A stretch of DNA of 64,000 nt from Amoebidium appalachense (lineage: Eukaryota > Ichthyosporea): assembly GCA_963693365.1 (NCBI GenBank), contig CAVNZM010000005.1:12400001-12464000 (forward strand). The letters are read 5' to 3'. The notes under the pieces were generated by a model. It ran no database searches. It had not been told where the DNA came from and saw only the letters and a list, made by a program, of their open reading frames with translations. Position 1 is the first letter of the stretch, and each line of letters starts with the position of its first letter. Positions 1-12,734 of the stretch are shown here, in pieces. Made by a program: the position numbers and the translations under genes.

Positions 1-449
1 CTGAAGAAGAGGGGAAACAACAGGATGAGGGTTTCTTCGTCCCTTGGGATAGTGGTGGTGATTTAGGGGGCGGAGGAGGGGGGGGGGGGGGAGGGAGGAG
101 GAAGGGGGAGGGGGCGGGGGGAAGGAGCGGGTAGAGGGGGAGGGGGGGAGGGGGGTTAGCAAGCCACACATCCTTATATGAAATGTGTGTGTGTGTGTGT
201 GTGTGTGGGTGTGTGTGTGTGTGTGTGTATGTTTCTGTGTCTGTGTCTGTGTCTGTGTGTGCACAGTATGTGGCCCCGGAGTGGGATAACCGTTGTCCCC
301 CTCCCCCCTCCCCCCCTCCCCCCTTTTTTTGAGGGGGTAGGGGGGGAGGGGGGAGGGGGGGAGGTATTTGTTCTTGCTAAGCAGTGTGACACTTGTGCTT
401 CACCTTAACACACGACTGACCAAGCGTTACTAATGATGGAGTTGCACAG
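1..449 (+). other. Intron of the ABC transporter gene (5' end outside window)
   Basis: No coding exon is seen here. The stretch holds G runs (roughly 66-155), a (GT)n tract near 185-228, and mixed C/G runs near 298-363. It ends in the acceptor AG at 448-449, which opens the first visible ABC transporter exon. The upstream exons must lie left of the window. Confidence 0.6.
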
Positions 450-850
450 GACTACATTGTGGAGTCAGGCAAGCGCGCCACAGAGGCCATATCATCCATC
501 CGCACCGTTGCAGCGTTCGGGCTCGAAGACACACTCATCAAGCAATACTACGCCAGCTTGGAGTTTCCCAAAAAGGAAGAAATCAAAAAGGGAACACTGG
601 GCGGGCTCTCTGTGGGCGGGTCGCAGCTGTTGTCGTTTTTGGCGTATGCGCTTGTGTTTTGGTATGGCGGGCAGTTGGTGGGTGCCGGGGAGATCACGTT
701 TGATGAGTGCATGAAGTCGCTGATGACTATCATGTTTGCGGCCATGGGCTTGGGTTAGTACACGCTTGCCTCTCCCCCTCTCCCCCCCCCCCCCCCCCCC
801 TTCCCCGGGCCCCCTCTCCTGCCTCTCACACACCCACATGAAGACACACA

Positions 851-884
<34 letters not shown>

Positions 885-2090
885 CCCGCCGTTCCCCGCC
901 CATATTCCCCCGGCTGCTCCCAGCCACCCTCCCCCCTTCCTCCCCCCGCCCCCCTCCCCCCCTTCCCCCCTTCCGTTTCCGGAGTCCGAGGGCCTGGAAA
1001 AAAAGAAAAGAAAAAAAAAAAAGAAGGCTGAGACTTGAAGCTACATATCTACACACACTCAGAATGGGGTGAGAGAGGGACAATTTAAAAGGGGGGGGGG
1101 GGGGGGGGGGGGGGGAGGGGGAGGGAGAGGGGGGGGGGGGGAGATGTCAATGACAGGGGGGGGTGCCCGGAGAGAAGGAGAGGGAGGGAGGGGGTGGGGG
1201 GGAGGGGGGAGGGGAGGGAAGAGAGCTTCAGGCTGATAGAGAGGGTGGGTGGGTGAGACTGGGTGGAAGAGATTGAGGGATGGAGGAAGGGGAAGAGAGA
1301 GGGATGAGGGTTGGAGGGGAGAAAGGGAGAGACTCGGGGAGAGAGAGAGAGGGAGGGGGGGGGGGGGGGGGGGGGGAGAGAGAGAGAGAGAGATGGAGGT
1401 GGATAGTCTCAGAGAGATATTTATAATCCCACTTTCACCCCATGTGTACACACCTGCATACTCGTCGAACACCCCTTTTTTAACGGTTTGGTCATTTGCT
1501 CCTGCAAAAGCCCTCCATCCCCCCCCCCCCCCCTTTCCGGGAACATCCCCCCCCCACCCCCCCTCCCCCCTCCCCCCCCCCATCCCACCCCCCACCCAGC
1601 CACAGGCCCATCCCACCCCCTCACCCCCCTTCCCACCCTCGACCTCCTCCCCACGAAACACATGTTCTCGGTGGTTTTGCAAATGTGCCCACCCCCTCAC
1701 ACCCCATTACGTCACGTTGCAGCACAAACCTCGTCCTTCATGACCGACACAACGGCAGCAAAGAATGCCGCCCGGCAGATCTTTGCCGTGGTCGATCGCC
1801 AGCCAATCATAGACGCCAGCTCGGAGGAGGGAAAAAAACCGGACCCTGTCGTTGGCGATTTGGAGCTCGAGGGGGTATGTTGTGTGTGATGGGGGTGTCA
1901 TTTGTGTGTGTTTTGGGCCGGGGAGGGGGGGGGGGGGGGGGGTGGCACCAGGTGTGGCTGTGGGTGGTGAGGAGTGGCTGTGCGGGCGAATCTCAGGTGT
2001 GTGTTTGTGCGTAGTGGCGTCAAGTGGGCGGGGGGTTGGAGTATGGAGTCTGTTATGTGTGAATTTCACCATGCATCTGCCTCTGAAGGT

Positions 2091-2124
<34 letters not shown>

Positions 2125-2326
2125 GAGGGGGGGGGGGAGGGGGGGGGCTAAGGAAAGAGGGGGGAATGGGGGGGAAGGGGGGGGGACTCTCTCATAGTTT
2201 TGTGACAGTTCTGATCCGGCCTTTCGTTTTTTGTTTTTTGCCCCTGTCGTTTTGCTTTTTTTTTTTTTGTGTGTGCGTGTGTTGGCCAAACGGCCCGGTT
2301 CCCCCGGGTGGGTGGGGGGAAGGGAG

Positions 2327-2366
<40 letters not shown>

Positions 2367-2507
2367 AGACGTTTAGCTTTCGACATTCCTCAGACTGAGT
2401 CTTGAAGTTCTTCTGCTCCTGTTCCTCCTTGTTCTCATTCTACTACTGCTCCTTGGATTTTGGCTTCTGTCTTTCTTTCCTTTCCATCTCCCCCCCCCCC
2501 CCCCCCC

Positions 2508-2553
<46 letters not shown>

Positions 2554-2597
2554 GGTGGGGGGAAAGTATAGCCGGATGGGCCGGCAGGTGTGTATGT

Positions 2598-2649
<52 letters not shown>

Positions 2650-2937
2650 GGGGGGAGGGGGGGGGGGGCTGAGCATGACTGCGTAGTACTATAATGTGCT
2701 GGGCAATTGCAAAACTGTGACTTTGCAGTCAGTGCAGAATCTTTTGTCAACAACGTTCAAGGCTTGCTACTTCCATGACGGGCTTGTACAGAATTAGGCC
2801 AATCTGTGCAGACTGAGTCTGCCAGACTGAAAATGTTTCAAAGTCACCTTTCTTTCGCGCGCTCTCCCTCCCCCTCTGCCCGTCTCTCTGTTTCTCTAAC
2901 TCTCTCTCGCTCTCTCCTTCCCCCCCCCTCCCTCTAT

Positions 2938-2983
<46 letters not shown>

Positions 2984-3111
2984 ACAAACACACACCAGAC
3001 AAACACACACACATACACGGCACACACCCCTCCTCCCCCGACTCTTTGTCCTCTCCGAATCACTCTCTCACCCCGACTCTCTCCCTCTCTCTGAAACTCT
3101 CTCTCACTCAC

Positions 3112-3195
<84 letters not shown>

Positions 3196-4823
3196 TTTCC
3201 CCCTCCCCCCGGCTCTCTCCCCACTCCCGCCCTTGCCCGCCGCCTCCCCCCCCCCCCCCCCCCCCCCGGCCCCCCCGGTCCCCCCCTCCCCCTCCCCCTT
3301 CCCCTCCCCCCTCCCCCCCCCCCCTCGTTGTCCGTCACGACGAATGTTTACTTCGTAGTCAGGCTGTAGCACATGTCTAACACATCCCCCTTCCTCCCCC
3401 CCCTCCCCCCCCCCCCAAAACCCCAACCCCTTCCCCTCAACCCCAACAGGTGCACTTCACATACCCGTCCCGCCCCGAGCAACCCATCCTCCGAGGTCTC
3501 GACATGAAGATCAAATCCGGCAACACGGTTGCGATTGTAGGCGAGAGCGGGTCCGGCAAATCGACCGTAATCGGGTTGGTGGAACGGTTTTACGACCCAG
3601 ACGCAGGCACAATTCTATTGGACGGAAACGATCTGCGCAATCTCAATCTCAAATGGCTGCGCGATCAGATCGGATTGGTCGGCCAGGAACCGATTTTGTT
3701 CCAGGGTACGATTGCGGAGAACATCTCCCTGGGTAAGCCCTCTGGGGCGACACAAGCGGAAATCGAGGAAGCGGCAAAAATGGCAAATGCGCACGATTTT
3801 ATTATGTCTTTCCCCGACGCATACAAGACGGAGGTAGGAGATCGCGGCGTGCAGTTGTCTGGCGGGCAGAAGCAACGTATTGCAATTGCACGGGCCATTG
3901 TTAAGGTAGGTTGCCCATAGTTTCTTCCCTCTTCGTAAATTAATGGAATTCAATTTCGTAGGCTATTTTTAGGGTATAACAATTGCGAACTAACTAAATC
4001 TCAACCGTTGCAACAAATCGGGTGGATTCGAGTGGGTGCGTGAGCACGCAAGCACTAAGCACACACAGTCCGGTGCCGCTTCCGCACACAAAAATTTCAA
4101 TGGTGTGAGATCACGTAATTCGAAGCTCTCGATAAGTTAAAATGGGGGTGGGGTGGGCAGAAGGGGGGGGGGGGGGGGGGGGAGGGGGGGCACCTTTTTT
4201 TTTTTTTTTTTTTTTTGGGGGGGGGGGGGCCTCTGAGTCAGGGCTGAGCATCCACACCGATATTTTTTTTAGTCACCTGACAACGACAACGAGTTTTTGA
4301 AGTTCAACACAGGATCTACAAGGTTTCTTCCTTCTTCTTCTTCTTCTTCTTCTTCTTCTCTTTTTTTTTTTTTTTTGAAAGTCCCCCACTGGAAAGTATC
4401 TCGCAACGCCTGGGCTGCTGCAAAAACACGTCGTGTTGCCTGGCAATGTTTTGCCTGGCAACGAGAGATAAGAGATCAGTATATTTATAAGGCTTCGACT
4501 CTAATCATTGATTGAAATTAATCATTCGGCTGACATTGATTTTCCACTGTGTGCCACAGAACCCAGCCATTCTTCTTCTTGACGAGGCCACCTCAGCCCT
4601 CGACGCAGAGAGCGAACGTGTTGTGCAAGCGGCGCTAGATGAGCTTTTGGCAGCCAAAAAACGCACCACCATTATCATTGCCCATCGCCTAAGTACCATC
4701 AAGAACGCAGATTGCATCATGGTGGTCAAGCAGGGGCGCGTGGTGGAGTCGGGCAAACACGACGATTTGATGAAATTGAACGGTGTGTATACAAATCTGC
4801 ATCGCACTACTGCTAACCATTAG
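450..4823 (+). CDS. ABCB-type (P-glycoprotein/MDR) ABC transporter, C-terminal half, 5'-partial
   Basis: Four exons join in phase: 450-753, 1723-1874, 3450-3905 and 4560-4823 (391 aa, ending in a stop). The protein would be an ATP-driven membrane exporter of the MDR family. Exon 1 encodes the end of the second transmembrane domain, including the AFWYG-like FWYGG motif and a MFAAMGLAQ stretch typical of the C-terminal half of full transporters. The remaining exons give a complete nucleotide-binding domain: Walker [10 protein letters not shown] (nt 3540-3566), a Q-loop in GLVGQEP, the signature LSGGQ, Walker [13 protein letters not shown] with catalytic Glu, and the H-loop in IAHRLS. The chain stops about 25 residues after the H-loop, as in NBD2 of human ABCB1. 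A half-transporter is possible, but the linker before NBD2 resembles ABCB1 more closely. Introns are GT-AG (gttagt, gtatgt, gtaggt) and hold G/C runs, (CT)n and (TTC)n. All catalytic motifs look intact. Confidence 0.93.
3109..3192. repeat. (CT)n microsatellite in ABC transporter intron
   Basis: An almost pure CT dinucleotide run about 80 nt long, followed by C-rich sequence that leads toward the exon acceptor at 3449. On the sense strand it is a long pyrimidine tract. Confidence 0.9.
3324..3388 (+). repeat. Copy of short interspersed repeat family A (partial)
   Basis: The stretch contains GTTGTCCGTC, then AATGTTTACTTCGTA and a TCTAACACA end. Related blocks recur near 30963, 31461, 32936, 55855 and 57893, usually beside a C run. 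It lies in an intron of the ABC transporter gene. The family is called from visual similarity only. Confidence 0.5.
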
Positions 4824-5072
4824 TATACTACGTCACGCTCGGTGAGGCGTGCATATTGCAAATCGTGTGTACAGGTCCTGCTCATTGACTTAGATTTGAG
4901 TAACTTAGTTTCAGTGCATTAATTTAAAACCTTGATGATAATAATTATGAACCGAAGGTGTTTAGAACACTTTCAAGTTTTAGCAACTTGACAATGTAGT
5001 TCAACGGTTTTACATGATTAGTTAGGGCTGGCTAGTAGTTTGCCAACCGGAGCGTTCGAATCCTGGCCGCCT

Positions 5073-5100
5073 GATCATGAGTCAGTAAAGCCTCATGATC
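5073..5100. other. Perfect 9-bp inverted repeat (hairpin)
   Basis: GATCATGAG at 5073-5081 and its exact reverse complement CTCATGATC at 5092-5100 flank a 10-nt loop. About 10 bp upstream lies CGTTCGAATCC, which resembles the internal B box of a polymerase III promoter. A complete tRNA fold was not found. Confidence 0.5.
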
Positions 5101-5234
5101 CGCTAAATCATACGGTTACTGCCCCTCCCGGGTGTAGTAGTCGGAGGTTCAAGTAAGTTATTATACACCTTGTCCACGGCCCGTGAAACTTTAGGAATTG
5201 TACATGTAATTACATAGTAACTGTTACAAATTCA

Positions 5235-5256
5235 AGTGTGTGTGTATATATATATA

Positions 5257-5329
<73 letters not shown>

Positions 5330-5338
5330 AGTGTGTGT

Positions 5339-5367
<29 letters not shown>
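5235..5367. repeat. (GT)n microsatellite
   Basis: GT dinucleotides with short TATA interruptions at about 5247-5256 and 5281-5284. Translated frames here are Cys-Val or Thr-His repeats and are not genes. Confidence 0.9.
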
Positions 5368-5376
<9 letters not shown>

Positions 5377-7373
5377 GATTTGAACGACCGGCAGGATATC
5401 GATGGTGTCATGACACTGTGACGTCCGCATATTGTCACGCCTAGGCTGGTCAGTGCATTATTATATTGATGAATTCGAAACTCATCAAAAATCAAGAAGT
5501 CCAGTGTAATTGTACGGTTACACCTCAGTACCTGGCAGTCAAACTTTATGACTATGTGCCACCTAGTCACATTGTGTTACATACTTCCGGGCTGACAGAG
5601 CACCGTCTCGGGACCAACCTGAGTGACGGCTGCCCCAGTACCGGGCCACTGTACATCACCACAATTCCTTGGTCACCAGACCACAGTGACTATGCATGTA
5701 GTATGTACATCCACAACTTTGTAATTATATGGCAGACTCTTCGAACCAGATGACATGTCTGCACTCATGCACATGCATCATGATGCCTTCGGACAGTCCG
5801 ACTGAATCCGGCGCCAAGGAATCCGATCTAGTATACTACTCGACCTTCATCATTCATTGCCACCAGTGCGGCGTCGGGCCGGCGACCCGAGAGATTGAGA
5901 GCCCGGCTCACGCCCCGCGCATATATGCATGCCTCGAGTTATGACCAGCGAGTGTCGAGACATCACTGACCCAGATGGTCACGGTGCTGGGTGAAGTTCA
6001 ACTTAAGTACTACTTGAAACTCACCAGGGCCCCTGTACATAATATTAGTTATCTTGCAGGCACTGTCACTGAAGTGCCACCTCGCGATGATCTGTGACGT
6101 ACTACGGTTACCGTAGTGTACGTTGCAATAATTGATGTGGCCATCCCGATCGGATCCGGCCCGAGTCTCACCGGGCCGAGTGCCGCACGCCCTTAATTAA
6201 TGAACGTTTGTGATCTGAGTTGTGTCATACGCCGGCCCTTCATATGCATGATCAAGAAGTATTCGGTACCGCGGAAATTGCATCTGACTTGGGGCGTATA
6301 CATATGTACATGTACTACTGTGGGCGGCGGGCAAAGTTTCCCAAGCATTATTATTGTGCAGAGCTAAATAAGTAATCTTGAGCTGCCAGCACTACAAAAA
6401 ATATAAGTGCACTGCACTGCTATGTAGCCGCACGGCCGGGTTACGTAATCCTTGGTGCGGGTTTCAAACCCTGAACAACGTCTTCATGTTCACTGAGGTA
6501 TGTCTTTATTGAACGCTTTTCACACACTATTTCATAACCGTTAATTTTACATGTTTGAGGGCTATAATCCCTTCGTTGGCCCAAAGACATTTCAGCTCTT
6601 TTGTATATGTACATATGCTGACACCTGCTATGTAGGGCGTAACTTACGTAAGGTACTATAACCGGACAAGCCCTTCAAGGAAACAAAGCCATGGATACAC
6701 GTTGACATATCAAGCCCTGGTTGTGATGAGCTATCAGCAAATCAATGGGCGTAAATGTTGTCACAAATGGCAAGTGACTCTCTGTAGACCGTCGTTCTGT
6801 CACCCACTTGGACAACGAAGTTCTGTTTGACGTGACACACGAAGCCTACGGTCGTAAGGGTCGTATGCATAGTGCAGGTTTTATGGCACATAAAGATGAA
6901 AGCAGGCCCAGTCTAGACGTAGCACCATGGCGGGGTCAGAAGCAGCTTTCGAAAGGAGAGGCATAATAGATTTCGAGAGCAAACACACAGCACCACATGG
7001 GGACAATGGTTTGGCCGTGGCTGAGCGAGGATCAAGGCCTCCCTAGTTGCATCTAAGAGGACTCGGCGAGGAAGAAAGTCAGTGTAGCTGAAAACTAATC
7101 CAGAGCCTGTCTGAAAATGGTTCGGTTTACTGTAGGGACATTTATGGCGTCACTGTCACTTTGACGGGGCGTCTAAGTGCGGGCCTGTGGCACGAACCAT
7201 CTACTCAAGCCGGGGCACCCACACTGGTAAGGCCCATATAGCCTTTTGGTGCTAACACACCCCTGCCTATCTGTGTCTCCTCTCTCACATTCTCTTCCCC
7301 CTTTATCACCTCTCTTCCTAGCCGTCTGAATTTTACCACCCACAATCACTGGGTAAATAAGGAGAACACATCG

Positions 7374-7445
<72 letters not shown>

Positions 7446-7872
7446 ACACACACACACCCATTCCACCAACTCGCACTATCTAGCGCTATCTCGCCCGTCC
7501 TGCCTCGATGTATGCACACACACGCACACACCACTCCCCCCCATCACACCAGCGGTTCTATCTCCTGCAGCTTGTTGCACTAAGCTTGCACCAGTGTTTT
7601 GAGCACAGTCAGTCACCCTCACCTCTAACGCAACACACCTGGTCTATACCGATAACCCCTTAGGGGTCTCTTGGACCTCAGCTTCCCCTTACCACGTTTC
7701 CCGATTCACTTATTCTTCCCTCCCCTTCATCTTTAAGAAAAGATAGCATAGAACTCAGTTGAGTGGAAACAAACCTCAGGGTCCATAAACACCACTCTCT
7801 CTCTTTCCCTCCCCCCTCCCCTCCTTCCGCCACTCCCGGATCCCTATATGGAGTCCGACCATACGAGCACAC

Positions 7873-8006
7873 ATGTACACACACACACACAAACACACAC
7901 GCGCGCACGCCCACACACACACACACACACACACATACACACACACACACACACTTACAGTCGCAAACACACACAAGCACACACAGAGAGACAAAGTCAA
8001 CACACA

Positions 8007-8056
<50 letters not shown>

Positions 8057-8105
8057 AAATGCACACACGGACACACATAAACATGCACTCCCACGCGCAA
8101 GCACT

Positions 8106-8135
<30 letters not shown>
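7873..8135. repeat. (CA)n microsatellite cluster
   Basis: Several CA blocks interrupted by CGCG, TACA and CAGAGAGACA segments. This is intergenic. The apparent His-Thr ORFs across it are low-complexity artefacts. Confidence 0.9.
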
Positions 8136-8139
<4 letters not shown>

Positions 8140-8390
8140 ACAGACGCACGGACGCCTGGTTTCATACAGGTACAAAACATGCAGGCACCGCACGAAATGC
8201 AAACACACACTCAAACGCGTACACCCACGCGCGCGCGCGCACGACGCAGCGCGCGCGACGCACATGTCCTTGCTTTAGAACAGTGTTTCCCTCTTTGTTT
8301 CTTTTGGCTTTAACTCCTGTACTTTGCTTTTATCCACCCGTTTCTGCTCGACTCGCCGATTTCTCTCTGCTCCCTCCCTCCCACTCTCCC

Positions 8391-8474
8391 TCCCTCCTTC
8401 CCTCCCACCCACCCACCCACCCACCCACCCACCCACCCACCCACCCACCCACCCTCCCTCCCTCCCTCCCTCCC

Positions 8475-8532
<58 letters not shown>

Positions 8533-8853
8533 TCTCCCACTCCCTCCCTCCCTCCCTCCCTCCCCCTCTCTCTCTCTGCGTCCCTCCCTGCCTCCCTCCC
8601 TCCCTCCCTCCCTCCCTCCCACCTTCCCTCCCTCCCTCCCTTCCTCTCCCTCTCTCCCTCTCTGTCTGTCTCTGTCTCTCTCCCTCTCTCTCTCTCTCTA
8701 GCGCGCGCTCTCTCTCTTGCTCTCCCCCCCTCCCCCCTCGCTCTCTATCTCTCTCTCTTGGCTCCCTCCCCACCCTGCCTCCCTCACTCCGTCTCTCCCT
8801 TTGTCCCTCCCTTGGTCCCTTCCTCCTACACAATTGTCCCTCCCCTCCCCCAG

Positions 8854-8908
<55 letters not shown>
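8391..8908. repeat. Pyrimidine-rich tetranucleotide arrays and C run
   Basis: (CCCA)n at about 8405-8453 is followed by (CCCT)n, (CT)n at about 8481-8529, further CCCT blocks to about 8640, mixed CT to 8700, and a C run of more than 50 nt at about 8853-8908. The segment is nearly all pyrimidine on the plus strand. Confidence 0.85.
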
Positions 8909-9751
8909 ACCCCCACCCCCACCCCGCCCGCCCCCCTCCTCCCACCCCCTTCCCTCACCTCAAAAGAGCGAACACCAGAGACTCGACACACGTTTTACAC
9001 TTCGATCCCTCAATGCTACTCTGCCCATTTCTTTCTTATCACTTTTGGGCGTTATTCCGTCGTAATCCTTCTTTCTCCCACATCTTTTCATACCGGTCAA
9101 CTGGCTGCTTTGTCCTCCTTTCGCTGGAACACTCTCTTCCTCTCTCTCAACTTTCCTCTTACTTCGTTTCCCACAGTCAGCCACCCACGTGCATTCAGCT
9201 CATTTAAGTGAGTGATATATTCTTACTCGTTGCTCCCTACACTCCCTCTCTCCCCTGTGCCGCCACCTCTTTCCGTCTCTCTCTTCCCCCCTCGTCTTAG
9301 CTCTCCCCATTTCTCCCATGCGACTCGGCTCTTTCCAAAAACACATGTGGCAAATACTCGTTTGCGACATCTGGTGACGTAACGCCCTTTCCCGAGAGTC
9401 CAATCATGTGCAACCTTACAGCGGTGAGACGTAGATTTAGTGCACTTGTATGATTGATAGAAAGATAGGTTTATAAATTTTTTGAATGTTTAATTTGTTT
9501 GTGGGGATACGAACTTGGGCGCATTGCTGATTTATTATCATCCATGATGATAAGCGACTTATGATTTGGCTCAGCTTGCCCACGGTGCTCACGCGTACCG
9601 CCAGAGGAGTGTAGAGGAGTGTCGAATTGCAACACGAACAGTTTCTCAGTTCAAAAGCAACCACCTTACCACATATCGCTGAAAAAGTCAAGTCTGCTAC
9701 CAAACGAAAAGAACACAACCTATTTTGTTGTTTATAGCTTCTGTAGTAACC

Positions 9752-10832
9752 ATGGCGTCTTCTGGCCACATCACCGTCTCCTTTGAGGCCGACATCACGG
9801 AAATGACGGGGGGTTCGTACGGTGCCATTGAAGTCTGTGTGGCCACAGATGTGACCTACCGGAACAAGTGGGCCATCAAGCGACAGCAAGGCAACAGGGC
9901 CAACCTGCAGCACGGGGCCAGGCACAACTCCAGTCTAGAGCGCGAGTTTAAGATTGCGGCGGGGCTGGGCTTGGGCCATCCCAACCTGCTGCTGCCAAGG
10001 GCCTATGTCAGGTCGTGGGAGGCCAAGCCGGGCGGGCACAGCATACCTGTGAGTGTTCGTGACTGCGTGCATCACCTAGAATTTCGTGAAAATGGTCAGG
10101 GTTGGTCGCCACTATCCACACACAACTACACTTCACATCCCCATCAATGCTCCCTCTCTTCCCCCCCCCCCCCCCCCCCCCACCACCACCACCACCACCA
10201 CCATCACCCCCCCCCCCCCCCCCCCTTTCCACCAATCAGATGCCGGCTGCACAGTCATGTGCAAGCACTGGCCAATCACCTCGAGTCCATCCGAGCACTC
10301 GCTATCCGATTGGAGTGCCTCGAGCGATACGAGCCAAGTGATCTGATTGGTCACCACACGATGTTGGAATTTATCGAGGATGACGTGAAGGATATGAGGG
10401 TGCAGCTGGACACAATTCAGGATGTGTGTGAAAGAGAGGTGGACTGGTGGGGCATAATGTGCGTGGTTTCATAGGCAAAGAACACCCCCCCACCCTCCCT
10501 TTTCCCCCCATATATGCCACAGATGTGCTGTTGCAAACATACAAGTACAGAACATGCAACAAAAAGAAACCATGCAGCAGAACAAGAAGAGGGGGCGCGG
10601 GGGGAGGGGGGGAGGGGGGGGGGGGGGAGACTTTAAAAAAAATATTGTGCAGGGTGCAGGTGGGATGTATGGTGACTTCATGTTACTGTGTTTGCTAGGA
10701 TATCGATCTCTCCCCCACTTCACTTTCCCCCCATCCCCCCATCCCCCCCCCCCCCCCCCCCCCCCCCCCATCCCCCGCTCTGGTAGTGTGTGCCATTGTA
10801 TACTCATATCCGTCCCCTTTCCCCCCAGACAT

Positions 10833-10876
<44 letters not shown>

Positions 10877-10898
10877 ACGCACACGCACACGCACACGC

Positions 10899-10935
<37 letters not shown>

Positions 10936-11067
10936 GACGTGCAAGACATGCAGATCATCATCAACGATCACACGGCCATGCCCCCTGCCGGTTTCCAATG
11001 GGCACTTGACCTGACCACTGCCCTCAGCCCTCATGCTAAAAAAATGTTGGCCGACTTGACGTGGGTT

Positions 11068-11144
<77 letters not shown>

Positions 11145-11299
11145 AAAAAAGAAAGAAAAAAGAAAAAGAAGGAAGGAAGCAAGAAACAAAGAAAGAAAAG
11201 AAAGGGAAACGAAAAGAGGAAGACAACGATGGCTCTGTATACTCAGGGACCACCAATTGGTGACTGGCCTGCATTCCCGTATCTCTTCTCATGCCAGAA

Positions 11300-11334
<35 letters not shown>

Positions 11335-12693
11335 CCCACCCTTCCCCTTCCGGCCATTTTTGCTACGGCAGACTTGGCTACCCATTTTGCATATGGGTGA
11401 CCGGGGAGGGGAAGATTTGTTTTTTTTTTTTTTTTTTTTTTTGGGGGGGGGGGGGGGGGGTAGGAAAGTCGTGTATTGTCTTTAAGGGCTATTGGAGTGT
11501 TCTGATTGGCCAATGGCACACAGACCGCTGCCAGCCGACAGTGATGATTGGGCGGATGGAGACGAGTGGACGACTCTAGCAACAACGTGTGCACTGGCAA
11601 ATGGGCCCCGCCACGGTGGAGGGTGAGTGACCCCAAACGAACACACGTGCCTGCCTACCCCTGGGTTCACACATCTTATTCCATCCTCTCACTGTTCCTC
11701 GCATGTATTTATCCTGGGACACCCCCCCCCCCCCCCCCCCAAAGTTATGTGCTCCTCTATCCCTTCTTATTTGCTCTTTTCATGTTCCAGCCCTTATATT
11801 CCTATGTAACCGATTCTGCCCTCTCCCTGTCTTGTTGGCTTCAAGTAAATCATTGCACTGTGGTGGTTGGAATACTGTGTTCTGATTGGCTGATCATGAT
11901 TGTAATCAGGATGGTGTTTGCTGAGAGCAATGGGACAGAGAGATCTGCTTGCATGTCCAGCCCAGCAACCAATCAAAATGAGGCACATGAGAACAAGGGC
12001 TCAGCTGCCACCATTCAAGCCCACCCCCCAAGGTAGCACATGTGATGCTCTTGTTGGGTGCCGAAAATAATTCAAAGCCAAGGCACCCACCCACCTAGCA
12101 CACACACCTGCAGGCACACACACATGCACAGGCACCCGCATGCGAACACACACACACACATGAATCTATGCACACGCGCGCGCACGCACACACACACACA
12201 CACACACGCACACACAGACAGACACACACATGCGCGCGCACACACACACACGCACACACAGAGACACACATTGACCCCTTGCACTCACCCGTAGGTTCTC
12301 TGCCGAGTCTGCTTCCGAGTCGGAATCTGAAGATGAAGATGGCACGGAGGAAAACCCGCTGACCATGCTAAGGTGGCCCTCCCTGCCCTGCCTCTCTCTC
12401 ACTCACTCCCTCCATCCCTCCCCCCCCCCTCCCCCCTCCCCCTCCCCCCTCCTCCTAATCCTCCCCGTGTGCCCCTCCCCCTCTCCTCCCCTCTCCATTC
12501 CACTCCATTTCGATTGACCTGGAACCCCCTCCCCCCCAGTCTGCCGCTATGTGTGCCTGCATGCTTTGTGCACAGTCCTGCCTGCCCCTCACTCCTCCTC
12601 TCAAACTTTAAAGTTGAGCCACTCAACGCGGTCACTGGTGTCTCGCTCTAACCGCTACCCCCACCCTCCACCTCTCCCTCTCCCGCCACTCGG

Positions 12694-12734
<41 letters not shown>

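Larger units (their letters stand above)
4824..9751. other. Intergenic region between the ABC transporter and the unknown nuclear-protein gene
   Basis: No convincing exon is seen. The contents are a hairpin at 5073-5100, a GT array at 5235-5367, a relatively repeat-free island from about 5380 to 7370 with only short unsupported ORFs (for example 5466-5753, no recognisable domain), CT and C runs at 7376-7445, CA arrays at 7873-8135, CCCA/CCCT/CT arrays at 8391-8700, a C run at 8853-8908, and unique sequence at 8960-9750 that should include the promoter of the next gene. No TATA box could be assigned. Confidence 0.6.

Noticed and set aside
450-4823. Half-size ABCB (mitochondrial or TAP-type) transporter
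   Set aside because: The segment before the nucleotide-binding domain ([28 protein letters not shown]) resembles the linker before the second domain of full-length ABCB1. The upstream part is outside the window, so the alternative is not fully excluded.
5040-5072. tRNA gene suggested by TTCGAATCC
   Set aside because: The flanking bases do not form a T-arm stem and no acceptor stem could be drawn.
6450-6475. Second B-box-like word (GGGTTTCAAACCC)
   Set aside because: It is a simple palindrome without an A box or clover-leaf potential.
7776-8265. Cys-Val or Thr-His repeat ORFs here and at many other sites
   Set aside because: They are GT/CA microsatellites read in frame. No splice sites, domains or biased codon use support them.
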